From the NCBI RefSeq assembly GCF_014333525.1, contig NZ_JACSCX010000012.1, forward strand, positions 1 to 53,769: 53,769 bases of DNA, in the 5' to 3' direction. Source of the stretch: Hymenobacter puniceus. Lineage in GTDB: Bacteria; Bacteroidota; Bacteroidia; Cytophagales; Hymenobacteraceae. The notes under the pieces were generated by a model. That model was not told the origin of the DNA, did no database searches, and saw only the letters and a program-made list of their open reading frames with translations. Shown piece after piece: positions 42,089 to 50,638 of the stretch (within the stretch, counting starts at the first letter, position 1; every line of letters begins with the position of its first letter). Both the position numbers and the translations under genes were made by a program.

Positions 42089-42225
42089 TGGGTTGTGGAG
42101 CGCACCTTCGCCTGGCTCAACTACTTTTGACGCATCGTCGTGGATTACAAACGCACCCCAGCCATGTGGCGTGGGTACTGCTCGCCAATCTGACCATGAC
42201 CTTACGATGGGCTACCTCCGATTGA
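42089..42225 (+). pseudogene. IS5-family transposase C-terminal remnant
   Basis: Reads WVVERTFAWLNYF, then a TGA, RIVVDYKRTP, and in a shifted frame HVAWVLLANLTMTLRWATSD followed by TGA. The ERTFAWL motif is the typical C-terminus of IS5-type transposases. One stop and one frameshift in 45 codons show decay. Confidence 0.75.
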
Positions 42226-42354
42226 AATACCAAACACGTTCTTAGACTGGTTGTCGAAAGAATATCCAGCAAGCTTCAAACAGGTTGCCCGTCTACTCCC
42301 CTTGTCTATGCAGTAGACAGCAGGCTAAAAAAGCCGTGTGTCGGCCTCTTGCAA

Positions 42355-42372
42355 TACTACTACTACTACTAC
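42355..42372. repeat. (TAC)6 microsatellite
   Basis: Six perfect TAC units, followed by TTACTACC. It lies in the gap before the lipoprotein gene and may vary in length. Confidence 0.8.
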
Positions 42373-42504
42373 TTACTACCTTTCAGTTACATTCCGCCCC
42401 GCGTTCCTTTCTGCACCTATTGCCCTTGCTGCATTGCCCCGGTCCTCGCTGACCTGGCTGTGGCATGGGCATTTTTGTTTTCTCAGCACTATAGTTTTTC
42501 TGCC

Positions 42505-43053
42505 ATGAAACGCCTCCTGTTATACTCCGCCTTCCTGCTGCTCACGCAATGCTCTAAGTGCAAGGACAACGACCCCAGCCCCGAAGCGCAGTTGCCCCCG
42601 GCCACGCAGACCGGGGCCAACACCTTTGGCTGCCTGGTGAACGGGGAACTCTTCACGCCCGCCGGGCGCGTGGGCGGTACACCGAACCTTTCGTTTGAGT
42701 ACGACCCAACATTCAACGGCGGGCGGCTAGTTGTGGACGCTTATCGCGCTGATAATGGACAGCAGCAAGCTATTCTACTCATTAGTCAGCCTATAACTGG
42801 AACGGGCACCTACTCATTCAATCTGCCCGGCCCGGCTGCCGCGCAATTGTCTTATCGAGACTCACGCCTTCCTGATTTGTGCAGGGCAATCTACAGTGAG
42901 CGGGATTTTACCTACCGGCGCGGCACACTCACTATTACGCGCCTGGATTACGCGGCCGGCATTGTCTCCGGCACTTTTGATGTGAAGTTCGTCGCTACCG
43001 GCGGCTGCGATACCATTCGCCTGACCAACGGCCGCTTTGACGTGCGGCGCTGA
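42505..43053 (+). CDS. Small lipoprotein (DUF6252-like)
   Basis: The ATG at 42505 starts MKRLLLYSAFLLLTQCSKCK, a lipoprotein signal with lipobox LTQC (Cys16). An upstream in-frame start adds a Tyr-repeat leader from the TAC microsatellite and is unlikely. The 182-residue protein has a TFGCLVNGELFTPAGR segment and a C-terminal ITRLDYAAGIVSGTFDVKFV, a pattern seen in small Bacteroidota lipoproteins often labelled DUF6252. Function unknown. It is followed 30 bp later by the split hydrolase gene. Confidence 0.75.
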   Translation: MKRLLLYSAFLLLTQCSKCKDNDPSPEAQLPPATQTGANTFGCLVNGELFTPAGRVGGTPNLSFEYDPTFNGGRLVVDAYRADNGQQQAILLISQPITGTGTYSFNLPGPAAAQLSYRDSRLPDLCRAIYSERDFTYRRGTLTITRLDYAAGIVSGTFDVKFVATGGCDTIRLTNGRFDVRR

Positions 43054-43083
43054 GTACTTTTCCACTAATCCGCTTTACGTACT

Positions 43084-45228
43084 ATGAAACACGTGTATCG
43101 CTTACTCACCTTACTGCTGCTGGCCCTGCTAAGCCCGGCTATTACTCAGGCCACCACTCCGCCCGGTGACTCGCTACGCGTGGCCTTGGACCATGTGTTT
43201 GCTCCGCTCGACCTGAGCCAAGTACCCACGCCCTACTTGCAGGATTACGGCTACAAGTTTGTCTCTCTCACACCATACAACGGCACACTCACCGATAGCA
43301 GCGTCAGTTCGCTCGTCGTCTGGCGCCAACTCTACGCCTCGCTGCTGAGCGGGGGCCTGCCTGGTCGCGCTAATTATCTACCCGAACCAGGCACGTTTAA
43401 CCAAGAGCTGGTGGCGCAGTTGAGTGCTTCCGGCGAGGCCATCCCGCTGCTGGTGTAGCGCGTCGACTATGCTGCTCTGCGGCCGGATGCCGTGCCAGCG
43501 GGACTGCTGACCGAAGCGGGCGGGCAGTTGTTCGATGTACCGGGCCGCCCGGCTTCGCCTTACCAGCGCCGCACCTTGTTCGTAGCGGCAGCCGGGCGGC
43601 GCGCGGCCCGTACTGGCAGCGTCTCGTTTGTGTTCCGGCGCAGCCTGCATGCGCAAAGCGGCGGTGGCAGCGTGGTAGGGTTGAGCGTGGACTTCGGTGA
43701 TGGGCGCGGCTACGTGCCCGCCGCCTGGGATCAGCCCGTGAGTGCCTCATTCTGCACGGCCGGCACCCGCCGCATCAAGGTACGCGTCAGCTATTCTACT
43801 AGTTTCATCTCGCAGCCTTCCTCCACTCAGACCCAAGCGCCCACAAGCCCCTCATCGGGTACCACCAAAGCCCTGCCACAGCCTCAGGTACTTAGTTACG
43901 AAAGCCAGTTTGACCTAGCAGTAGTAGGCGACGACTGTGCGTCAAGCCGCTACCTTGACCCAGGTACCCAAGTTCCATTTGCGGCCCGGCCCGGCATACA
44001 TTCCGGCGGCGTGGCACATATCCGGTACGGTGATACTGCGAGCCGCTCTCAGCTAGTAAGGCCACTTATTGTGGCGGAAGGCTATGACGTGTCCAGCGTG
44101 GCGCCTTCTGTTGAGGATAATTATACTGTAGACAACTTTCTGACGGCTATTACGCGTGGTAACATTTACAATGCCCTCCAAAATGCTGTTGCCCCCGGCT
44201 TCCCGGCACCACGGGGCTACGACATTGTGTTTATTGACTACAACAATGGTACGGACGACATCCGGCGTAACGCCGCGCTGTTTCGGGAAGTGGTAGACTG
44301 GGTGAATAGCAACAAAGCCGGCGGCACGACCAGCGGCCAGCAAAATGTGGTGCTGGGTGTTTCGATGGGTGGCCTCGTAGCTCGTTATGGCCTGGCCCAG
44401 ATGGAAAAAGCTCAGCCCGGCAGTACGCACACTCGCCTGCTCGTCACGCACGACAGTCCCCACCGCGGCGCCAACACGCCGCTGGGCGTGCAGGCCCTCA
44501 CCCGGCAGGCTGCCGGCACCATGTTGGGCATGGCCATCCGAACATACAATAGCCAGGGGTTGGCAATTTTTATTCCGGCAATACGCCTTTTTCCCCAGTT
44601 GGAGGAAGGCGACAATCTGCTGGATGCGCCCGCCACCCGGCAGTTGCTGCTGGTGCGCGCCACTCGGTCTGCCTCCTTTCCCGGTACAAGTTTTGGGCAC
44701 GAGTATAATTCTTTCCTGGACTCTGACTACCGCACGACGATTACCCCCCCGGCCGGGCAGTCGTTCCCGTACCAATTTATAGCCACCAGCCTAGGGTCGG
44801 AGTGCGGACAAGAATTATTTGCCCCACATACTGAATTGCTGCGGGTAGCTGGCAAAGGCTTTCTTTCCGCCCTGGTCGCCAGCACTGCTTTTCATACCGA
44901 GATTATCGTCAATGCCCTGCCCAATGGCGGGCAGGTGGAGCGCCTCTCCAGTCTTCGGCTTTGGAACCAGACCCGCATTCTTGGCATCCGGCTGCCCCGC
45001 ATCTACTTCAGCAACTTCTCTTATCATTCTCCCGCCAGCAATCCGTTTCCCTGGGACGGGCTGCCTGGTGGCACGCAGCGGCTGGGCCCGAATGTCCCAT
45101 TGGAGCCTGCCGATGAGGAAGCATGGTATTATGCTTTCATCTTTGAGTTCGGTTACAAGTGGCAAGTTAGCTTTGTCGATAACTGGCCTGTCTTAAAAGT
45201 TTGGTCCAAAAATCGCATTCAATATTAA
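43084..45228 (+). pseudogene. Secreted alpha/beta-hydrolase (lipase-like), split by an amber codon
   Basis: One continuous frame runs from 43084 to 45228 (about 714 codons) with a single TAG at 43456-43458 after codon 124. The start encodes a signal peptide (MKHVYRLLTLLLLALLSPAI). After the TAG come a beta-rich segment, a lipase-like core (RPLIVAEGYDVSS, then VVLGVSMGGLVARYGLAQME with the G-x-S-x-G nucleophile) and THDSPHRGANTPLGVQAL. Sequence on both sides of the TAG is protein-like and in frame, so the stop is a point mutation or a sequencing error. No T9SS sorting domain is seen at the C-terminus. Without readthrough the product is a 124-residue fragment. Confidence 0.8.
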
Positions 45229-45280
45229 GGGATTTACATGTCGATAGCCCACGAGTACTTTGAGGCTAGATATTTTGATT

Positions 45281-45325
45281 AAAGCCCGTACTGCTACCGA
45301 CGTTTCGGCAACAGCACGGGCTTTT
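45281..45325. terminator. Bidirectional terminator between convergent genes
   Basis: A 13-bp stem with one mismatch (AAAGCCCGTACTG at 45281-45293 against 45312-45324), an inner CCGA/TCGG stem, and T and A runs on the two sides. It lies between the hydrolase and the M4 peptidase, which converge. Confidence 0.85.
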
Positions 45326-45342
45326 CAAAGTCGCAGGGCTTG

Positions 45343-47619
45343 TTAATGCTGGACGCTGATGTTTTGCCGTAGGATTTGATTGCCTTTAACGGCATGGACT
45401 ACATAGATGCCTTCGCGCATCGAAGCTGTATTTAACACATACTTGGATTGTGTAGTATGACCTGTACTTACCATTGTGCCGCTGTTATTATAGACTCGAA
45501 TATCGAACTCTGAATCAGCCCCTTTTTGCTTGCTTCTATCTTTAGGGGAAACAGCGAGTGTGACCTGCTCATTGCCGGGGTTTGGAGAAGCTGTAAAGTA
45601 ATAGTCACATTGCCAATAATAAGGCTCGGTTTCTACATCCCCCGTTTGGTATGGGACACTGCCGCAACTGTTACTGACGTTCACTGACAGATTATAGGTG
45701 CCGCCGCGTCGCAAACCCAAGGTTACAGTTTGGTTTAAGCGACCGAACTTAATATATGCTCCGCTTCCAGTAATACTCCATTGATACGATGCTCCAGGCG
45801 ACGGATTATAAACGGTGTGTTCAACTTGGTTTAACGAACAAAGGGCGGGAGTTTCAGTAATGATGCCGTCGTAGGTAGGTGGTCCGCTCGGTGCCGGCTG
45901 GCCTATACCAACCGCATGCCATGCATTCTGCGTAGCAGTAGCTTCCACCGAACAAACGCCATACAAGTCAATGGCAGCATTGACCATGGCGTTTCGCGTC
46001 TGCGCAAATCCAGAGTTTGATGTGATGTAGCCGAAACTCTCGGCACGGAATACAATGTTAGCAGCTTTTTCAATCCCGATACCATTAACACTGAATGCCG
46101 TTCCCACACTATTCGTACCCGTTTTACCAGTTGTCAACAGATAGAAAAAATGACTCAGTACGGTGCTGTTGGTATGGACAGAGGGATTAGAACCGCTGTC
46201 ATAATACGGACCGTTGTATACATCTGGGTATCCCCCTGTTCTCGTCGTGCTAGGGTCAATACCTACGTTAGGGCTCTCCATATTGCGCAGGCAAGAAGCT
46301 GTTCGCATAATATCCTCGCCAACCTTCCAGATTTGTTTGTTGGGGGCAGCGTATTGTTCAACACAAGCCGCCCATATATCGCTCAAGCCTTCATTGATTG
46401 CTAAGGCTTCACTGGAACCTGGGTTAAAGTTTACCATGGACTGCGCGTACCCGTGACCTATCTCGTGGGCCACTACATCCAGCGAGGTGAGAGGGTGAAA
46501 TGTTACCGCGCCGTCACCGTAAATCATAATGCGCAAGTTAGGGTCCCAACCTGCATTATCGTTGTTTGTCGCGTAGCCTAAAGTAGGTAGGTCAGCGTGT
46601 ACGTATCCTCTGATGGTGCCACCGGCACCGTCATAGCTGTTGCGGCAATGGCGTAGGTTAAAGTAATCGTAGGTAGATTCAGATCCCCAATGGGCGTCCA
46701 ACGCGGCATTATCACGCTGTGGGTTGTTAAATTCAACCCAGCTATTGTCGTTGTCGATAAAATCTACAGCACTCCCAAGGCTAGAACTTTGCGCCGCATT
46801 CAACGTTTCAATGGCAGACCCGCCACCTCCACATGTGGTACCGGCTCCACGGCCTGACTCTCGCAAGCGGTAAGTAGCATTAAAGGAATCTGTCACGATG
46901 TTTCGGGTTTGACTGTAGCGAGTTTCAGCGGTGCCCGGCGAATTGCCGTGCTGGCTGACGGGCTGACGTTGTATTACAGCCCCGGTATGGGCGTCAATAT
47001 AGACATACTCACTGCTAGCGGGCTGTTGGGCATAAATGACGAACTTGTATGCCAAGTGGACCTGCGGCACCTCCGCCCGAGGCTGAGTGATGAGTAATTC
47101 CCCTTTCGGAAGAAACGTGGCCTGTTCATCCCGCTTTAGCTTTTTAATCCACTGCTCTTCTGAAGGCACCTGCCATTTATACAAGGTCGCATCAACGGCT
47201 TTCAGCGCTCGAGCTAATGCCTGCTGCTCTGTTAGGGTAGGAACAGGATTTATTCCATTGGTTTTGATAAGACCACCATCAATGGTCTCGATAATTTCAT
47301 TGCGGGCGTGAACAACATAGGTGCCATATTCCACTGGTACACCCTGGTAAAACTGGCGGTGCCACTGGTGAGTGAAACCCACGTCATCGCGCCTTTGCTG
47401 GGTGTTCCGTAACTCGTCACGTGAAGTGAGTTGCAATAAGTTGCGCAACACCGCCGTGGATTCACTTACTTTTCGCGGAGCCATTTTGGGGTCTAGCCGC
47501 AGAAACGTGATGACGCCGTTGCGCGCCGTGTCTTTAGCCAGTACGCCGGTCTGAGCATACGCCAGGGTTGGGTAACCAGCGCATAAGACGCCGATTACCA
47601 AGCAGTAAGCTTGTTTCAT
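45343..47619 (-). CDS. Secreted M4 (thermolysin-like) metallopeptidase with T9SS sorting domain
   Basis: The 758-residue protein has a signal peptide (MKQAYCLVIGVLCAGYPTLA), an FTP/PepSY propeptide (FYQGVPVEYGTYVVHARN) and the M4 catalytic domain. That domain contains DVVAHEIGHGYAQSM (HExxH zinc site) and AINEGLSDIWAAC (third ligand Glu and the Asp of the GLSD motif). A PKD-like domain with VEHTVYNPSPGASYQWSITG follows, and a T9SS tail (YYFTASPNPGNEQVTLAVSP, then REGIYVVHAVKGNQ). It degrades extracellular protein. It forms a short convergent set with the hydrolase and is followed on its strand by the shared terminator. Confidence 0.93.
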   Translation of the reverse strand: MKQAYCLVIGVLCAGYPTLAYAQTGVLAKDTARNGVITFLRLDPKMAPRKVSESTAVLRNLLQLTSRDELRNTQQRRDDVGFTHQWHRQFYQGVPVEYGTYVVHARNEIIETIDGGLIKTNGINPVPTLTEQQALARALKAVDATLYKWQVPSEEQWIKKLKRDEQATFLPKGELLITQPRAEVPQVHLAYKFVIYAQQPASSEYVYIDAHTGAVIQRQPVSQHGNSPGTAETRYSQTRNIVTDSFNATYRLRESGRGAGTTCGGGGSAIETLNAAQSSSLGSAVDFIDNDNSWVEFNNPQRDNAALDAHWGSESTYDYFNLRHCRNSYDGAGGTIRGYVHADLPTLGYATNNDNAGWDPNLRIMIYGDGAVTFHPLTSLDVVAHEIGHGYAQSMVNFNPGSSEALAINEGLSDIWAACVEQYAAPNKQIWKVGEDIMRTASCLRNMESPNVGIDPSTTRTGGYPDVYNGPYYDSGSNPSVHTNSTVLSHFFYLLTTGKTGTNSVGTAFSVNGIGIEKAANIVFRAESFGYITSNSGFAQTRNAMVNAAIDLYGVCSVEATATQNAWHAVGIGQPAPSGPPTYDGIITETPALCSLNQVEHTVYNPSPGASYQWSITGSGAYIKFGRLNQTVTLGLRRGGTYNLSVNVSNSCGSVPYQTGDVETEPYYWQCDYYFTASPNPGNEQVTLAVSPKDRSKQKGADSEFDIRVYNNSGTMVSTGHTTQSKYVLNTASMREGIYVVHAVKGNQILRQNISVQH

Positions 47620-47654
47620 AGAACGAAAAAGTAAAGATGAGAGATAGAGCGGTA

Positions 47655-48650
47655 CTACTTGCTTTTTCTTAGAATCAATCCCGTATTAGTCAAGGCAAGG
47701 CCGGTTTTCTCAGAAGGAAAACTCATCCCTGTTACAACCGTTCCCATTGTTTGGGGCGCGTATTCGAGTTGCCACGTTATCCCAGCGTCCGTAGTGTGCC
47801 AGATACCTGACTGCCCCCCGAAGTATCCCTCCTGCGCTGAAACAAACCAGCCGCTCGACATTGCATTCAATGGTCTGGCTGCCGGCTGCCAGGTAATTCC
47901 CTGATCGGCTGAGGTAAATAGACGGTTATCGCCTGTGGTGAGGTAGCCTTTGCCACCAGGAGCAAACTGTAGCTCCGTGATGGCTCCATGTGGCCACGCC
48001 ACTTGCTGCCAAGTGGTGCCGCCGTCGGTGGTGCGAAGAAGAGTGCCCGTATTGATTTGGTCAGCAGACACACCGCCAGCAGCATAACCTATCTGCGGTG
48101 ACAGGAAGCGAAGTTTACTCAAGCCTACTGGCCCTCCAGTGTAAGTAGTGCGCCATGTGTCACCTCCATCCTCTGTGCGCTGAATGGCATTATTGGTTAC
48201 AGCTAAACCTATCCGCTCAGAGAAGAAGAGCAAATCAAAAGCACCCCGGAAATCTATACTGGATAGTTTACGCCACGTTTTACCACCGTCACTAGATTGG
48301 TACATACGACGGTTAAGCGAACTACTACTGGTTAGGTCGGGGCCGCATGCCAGAATAAGCGTAGAAGTTACCGCCGATAAAGCAGTGAAGCCGTTTACTT
48401 GATAAGGGCGTAAGTCAATACGTTGCCAAGTCTGCCCGGCATCCACAGTGTGGAGTAGCACCGCATAGCCGGGCGTACCATACACTCCGCCAATAACCCA
48501 TCCTGCTTGTTCTGAAGCAAACTTAACCTGCGCTAGAGCAGACATCTTGCTGTCCCCCAGCACCTCATTCCACCCCTCAGGTTTACTTTCTTTTTTACAA
48601 CCATTCACGACCAGAAGGCCCGACAGCAATAAGGATAGAGGCGCTCTCAT
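47655..48650 (-). CDS. YCF48/BNR-repeat lipoprotein
   Basis: The 331-residue protein begins MRAPLSLLLSGLLVVNGCKK with a lipobox-like VNGC (Cys18). It contains six or more BNR-like blades (TVDAGQTWQRI, SSDGGKTWRKL, TEDGGDTWRTT, TTDGGTTWQQV, SADQGITWQPA, TTDAGITWQLE), the seven-bladed propeller pattern of YCF48/HCF136-like proteins. It is expected at the cell surface or in the periplasm. The M4 peptidase gene starts 35 bp downstream on the same strand, so they may be co-transcribed. Its role is unknown. Confidence 0.85.
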   Translation of the reverse strand: MRAPLSLLLSGLLVVNGCKKESKPEGWNEVLGDSKMSALAQVKFASEQAGWVIGGVYGTPGYAVLLHTVDAGQTWQRIDLRPYQVNGFTALSAVTSTLILACGPDLTSSSSLNRRMYQSSDGGKTWRKLSSIDFRGAFDLLFFSERIGLAVTNNAIQRTEDGGDTWRTTYTGGPVGLSKLRFLSPQIGYAAGGVSADQINTGTLLRTTDGGTTWQQVAWPHGAITELQFAPGGKGYLTTGDNRLFTSADQGITWQPAARPLNAMSSGWFVSAQEGYFGGQSGIWHTTDAGITWQLEYAPQTMGTVVTGMSFPSEKTGLALTNTGLILRKSK

Positions 48651-48885
48651 AATGTTGTCGCTCTACAAAGTGTATCACAGTAAAATAACACTACTAGCAC
48701 TAATTCTGCAGCGAATGGCACTATCGATGGCCTTCTGCATTCAAATATGGACAACTAAACTACTATTTTATACCGTATTTCCAATTCGCAATGATGATTT
48801 AACTTAACTACAGGAAGTACTATAGTACGCTGTGGTTCTAGAACATAATTCATATATGACTGCATTAGAGCCTGAATCAAGAGTC
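48651..48885. other. AT-rich intergenic region
   Basis: No gene. It should contain the promoter of the BNR lipoprotein (minus strand). Composition is AT-rich compared with the surrounding genes; no repeats seen. Confidence 0.4.
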
Positions 48886-48913
48886 ATTGTATCTACTTGG
48901 CTGTAGATACAAT
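48886..48913. terminator. Perfect 11-bp stem-loop at the 3' end of a recombinase gene
   Basis: ATTGTATCTAC (48886-48896) pairs with 48903-48913 around a 6-base loop and overlaps the recombinase stop (48893-48895). It may stop transcription of the recombinase or insulate it from the neighbouring region. Confidence 0.55.
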
Positions 48914-49498
48914 AGGCTTTTCGTTGATCCGGCAGCCGGCAAAGCGCAGGATTTTATAGAGGGTGCGCCGAGAGCCAATCTGGAAGTAGGCCATGAGCTG
49001 ACGAGTGGATTGCTGGCCGGCCTCGTAGAGTTCCTTGACAGCAGGCGCAATTTTCTGGTAGCGCGGGGCCAGTCCCGGGGGCCGCCCCCCCTGGCGCCCG
49101 CGGGCGCGGGCGGCCTGCAGCCTAGCGCGGGTGCGCTGCACGAGCACATTGCGCTCGTGCTCGGCCAGGGCGCAGAAAATCTGGAACACGAGCTGGCCCC
49201 CTGGCGAGGTGGTATCAATCGGGTCCTGGAGCGAAATCAGGTGCAGCTGGCGGCGACTCAAGTCTTCGACGACTTCAATCAGGTGTTTGGTCGAGCGGCC
49301 CAGCCGGTCGAGCCGCCAGATAACGACCGTGTCGCCGGGGCGGGCGTAGGCCAACAGTTTTTCCCAGTTGGGCTTGTGGGCCTGTACGCCGGAGACCGTA
49401 TCCGTATAGAGGTCCTCACAGCCAGCCTGACGCAGGGCGTCGAGTTGCAGGTCGAGGACCTGTTCGCTAGTGCTGACACGGGCGTAGCCGAGTTTCAT
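48893..49498 (-). CDS. Serine recombinase (resolvase family)
   Basis: The 201-residue protein has MKLGYARVSTSEQVLDLQ with the catalytic serine, VVIWRLDRLGRSTKHLI, and ALAEHERNVLVQRTRARLQA. Its C-terminal helix-turn-helix (LMAYFQIGSRRTLYKILRFA) differs clearly from the two TnpR-like copies on this plasmid. It is transcribed away from the recombinase at 49769, with a 270-bp shared upstream region holding repeated GGTACCGGAAA motifs. It could resolve plasmid multimers or belong to a lost transposon. Confidence 0.9.
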   Translation of the reverse strand: MKLGYARVSTSEQVLDLQLDALRQAGCEDLYTDTVSGVQAHKPNWEKLLAYARPGDTVVIWRLDRLGRSTKHLIEVVEDLSRRQLHLISLQDPIDTTSPGGQLVFQIFCALAEHERNVLVQRTRARLQAARARGRQGGRPPGLAPRYQKIAPAVKELYEAGQQSTRQLMAYFQIGSRRTLYKILRFAGCRINEKPIVSTAK

Positions 49499-49515
49499 AC
49501 AAAAGGGTCGTAACT

Positions 49516-49650
49516 GGTACCGGAAAGAGTCGAAATGCGAATTTACGGTATCTTAATTTCGGAAACCAGTTTCGGGTACCGCAGTTTACGTGGGGCATAT
49601 GCCTGATTTCGGGCAGTACCCGGTGGTACCGGAAAAGGGACGTTTTCCGG
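49516..49650. repeat. Repeated GGTACCGGAAA motifs between divergent recombinases
   Basis: GGTACCGGAAA occurs at 49516-49526 and 49625-49635; a related inverted copy TTTCGGGTACC lies at 49570-49580. A hairpin CCGGAAAA/TTTTCCGG (49629-49636 and 49643-49650) overlaps the second. These are candidate recombinase-binding sites for the gene at 48893. Confidence 0.6.
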
Positions 49651-49768
49651 CGACACGCCGGCCCCGTCGAAACGCGCCGCCAAGCTACCGGCCCAGCGTC
49701 TTATTTCCTTGTCTCACGAAACTATGTTCGCGTATCTTCGCGGCCGTGACTTTATAAGACAACTGCCC

Positions 49769-50353
49769 ATGAAAGTCGGCTACGCCCGCGTCAGTACCCA
49801 AGACCAGCAACTGCACCTGCAGGTCGACGCCCTGCAGGCCGCGGGCTGCGCCGACATCGTACAGGAAAAAGCGTCCTCGTCCAAAGAGCGGCCGCAACTC
49901 CAGCAGCTGCTGACCCGCCTGCGGGCCGGCGACACGCTCGTGGTCTGGAAACTGGACCGGCTGGGCCGCTCCTTGAAAGACCTGGTGCTGCTGGTGACGG
50001 GCTTTCAGGAAAAAGGCATCCACTTCGTGAGCCTGCACGACCACTTGGACACGACCACGGCCCAGGGCCGGCTCATGTTTAACCTGTTCGCCTCGCTGGC
50101 CGAGTTCGAGCGCGACCTCATCCGCGAACGCACCAACGCCGGGCTGATGGCGGCCCGGGCCCGCGGGCGACAGGGCGGCCGGCCCAAGGGGCTGTCAAAA
50201 GAGGCCCTCTCCAAAGCCCAGGCGGCGAAGACCCTGTATTTGCAGCAGGACAAGACCGTGGCCGAAATCGGCCAGCTGCTTGGTGTGGGCCGTGCTACTA
50301 TTTACCGCTACCTCGCCCACCTGCAGGTGCCCACCGGCAACCAGACCGCGTAA
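49769..50353 (+). CDS. Tn3-type resolvase, close relative of the transposon TnpR
   Basis: The ATG at 49769 gives MKVGYARVSTQDQQLHLQ and 194 residues; upstream in-frame codons are probably leader DNA. It aligns end to end with TnpR of the large transposon and the C-terminal region (KGLSKEALSKAQAAKTLYLQ, then DKTVAEIGQLLGVGRATIYR) is practically the same. Upstream, TATAAGACAACTG (about 49754-49766) resembles a half-site motif upstream of tnpR. There is no transposase next to it, so it is either a plasmid multimer resolvase or a remnant of a related transposon. Confidence 0.9.
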   Translation: MKVGYARVSTQDQQLHLQVDALQAAGCADIVQEKASSSKERPQLQQLLTRLRAGDTLVVWKLDRLGRSLKDLVLLVTGFQEKGIHFVSLHDHLDTTTAQGRLMFNLFASLAEFERDLIRERTNAGLMAARARGRQGGRPKGLSKEALSKAQAAKTLYLQQDKTVAEIGQLLGVGRATIYRYLAHLQVPTGNQTA

Positions 50354-50465
50354 CCAAGCCTCCGTGATGAATATTGACGACCTGTTAGTCCCGCGTCATC
50401 CCCTCCCGCGACTGCACGAGCAGCAGGTTGAGTCGTTGCAGCCGATTAAGTGCTTTGCTATACGG

Positions 50466-50540
50466 GCGCAGCGCTTCGGTCTTAAATCCGTCGTCGTATT
50501 TACGCCGTTTGTTGGGCGACGCCCCGCTGGTTTTAGTTGC
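50466..50540 (-). pseudogene. IS3 OrfA N-terminal fragment
   Basis: The minus strand reads SGASPNKRRKYDDGFKTEAL, the start of an IS3-type OrfA, and loses similarity after about 25 codons. It lies upstream of the SusC operon; other IS3 debris lies downstream of the same operon at 5.2-5.9 kb. Confidence 0.6.
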
Positions 50541-50638
50541 CAAAACAGAAGAAATACCCATCCTTTTTCTGTCCGTAATTCATAGACAACCTCACTCTGT
50601 AAATTGCCACACTTCCTTTGCTCTGATACTTCCCATAC
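50541..50638 (+). promoter_or_regulatory. Leader region of the SusC operon
   Basis: About 100 bases between IS3 debris and the SusC ATG. A TTCCTTTG sequence near 50613-50621 is a weak match to the TAnnTTTG box. I cannot assign a -33 element, so the promoter is uncertain. Confidence 0.3.
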
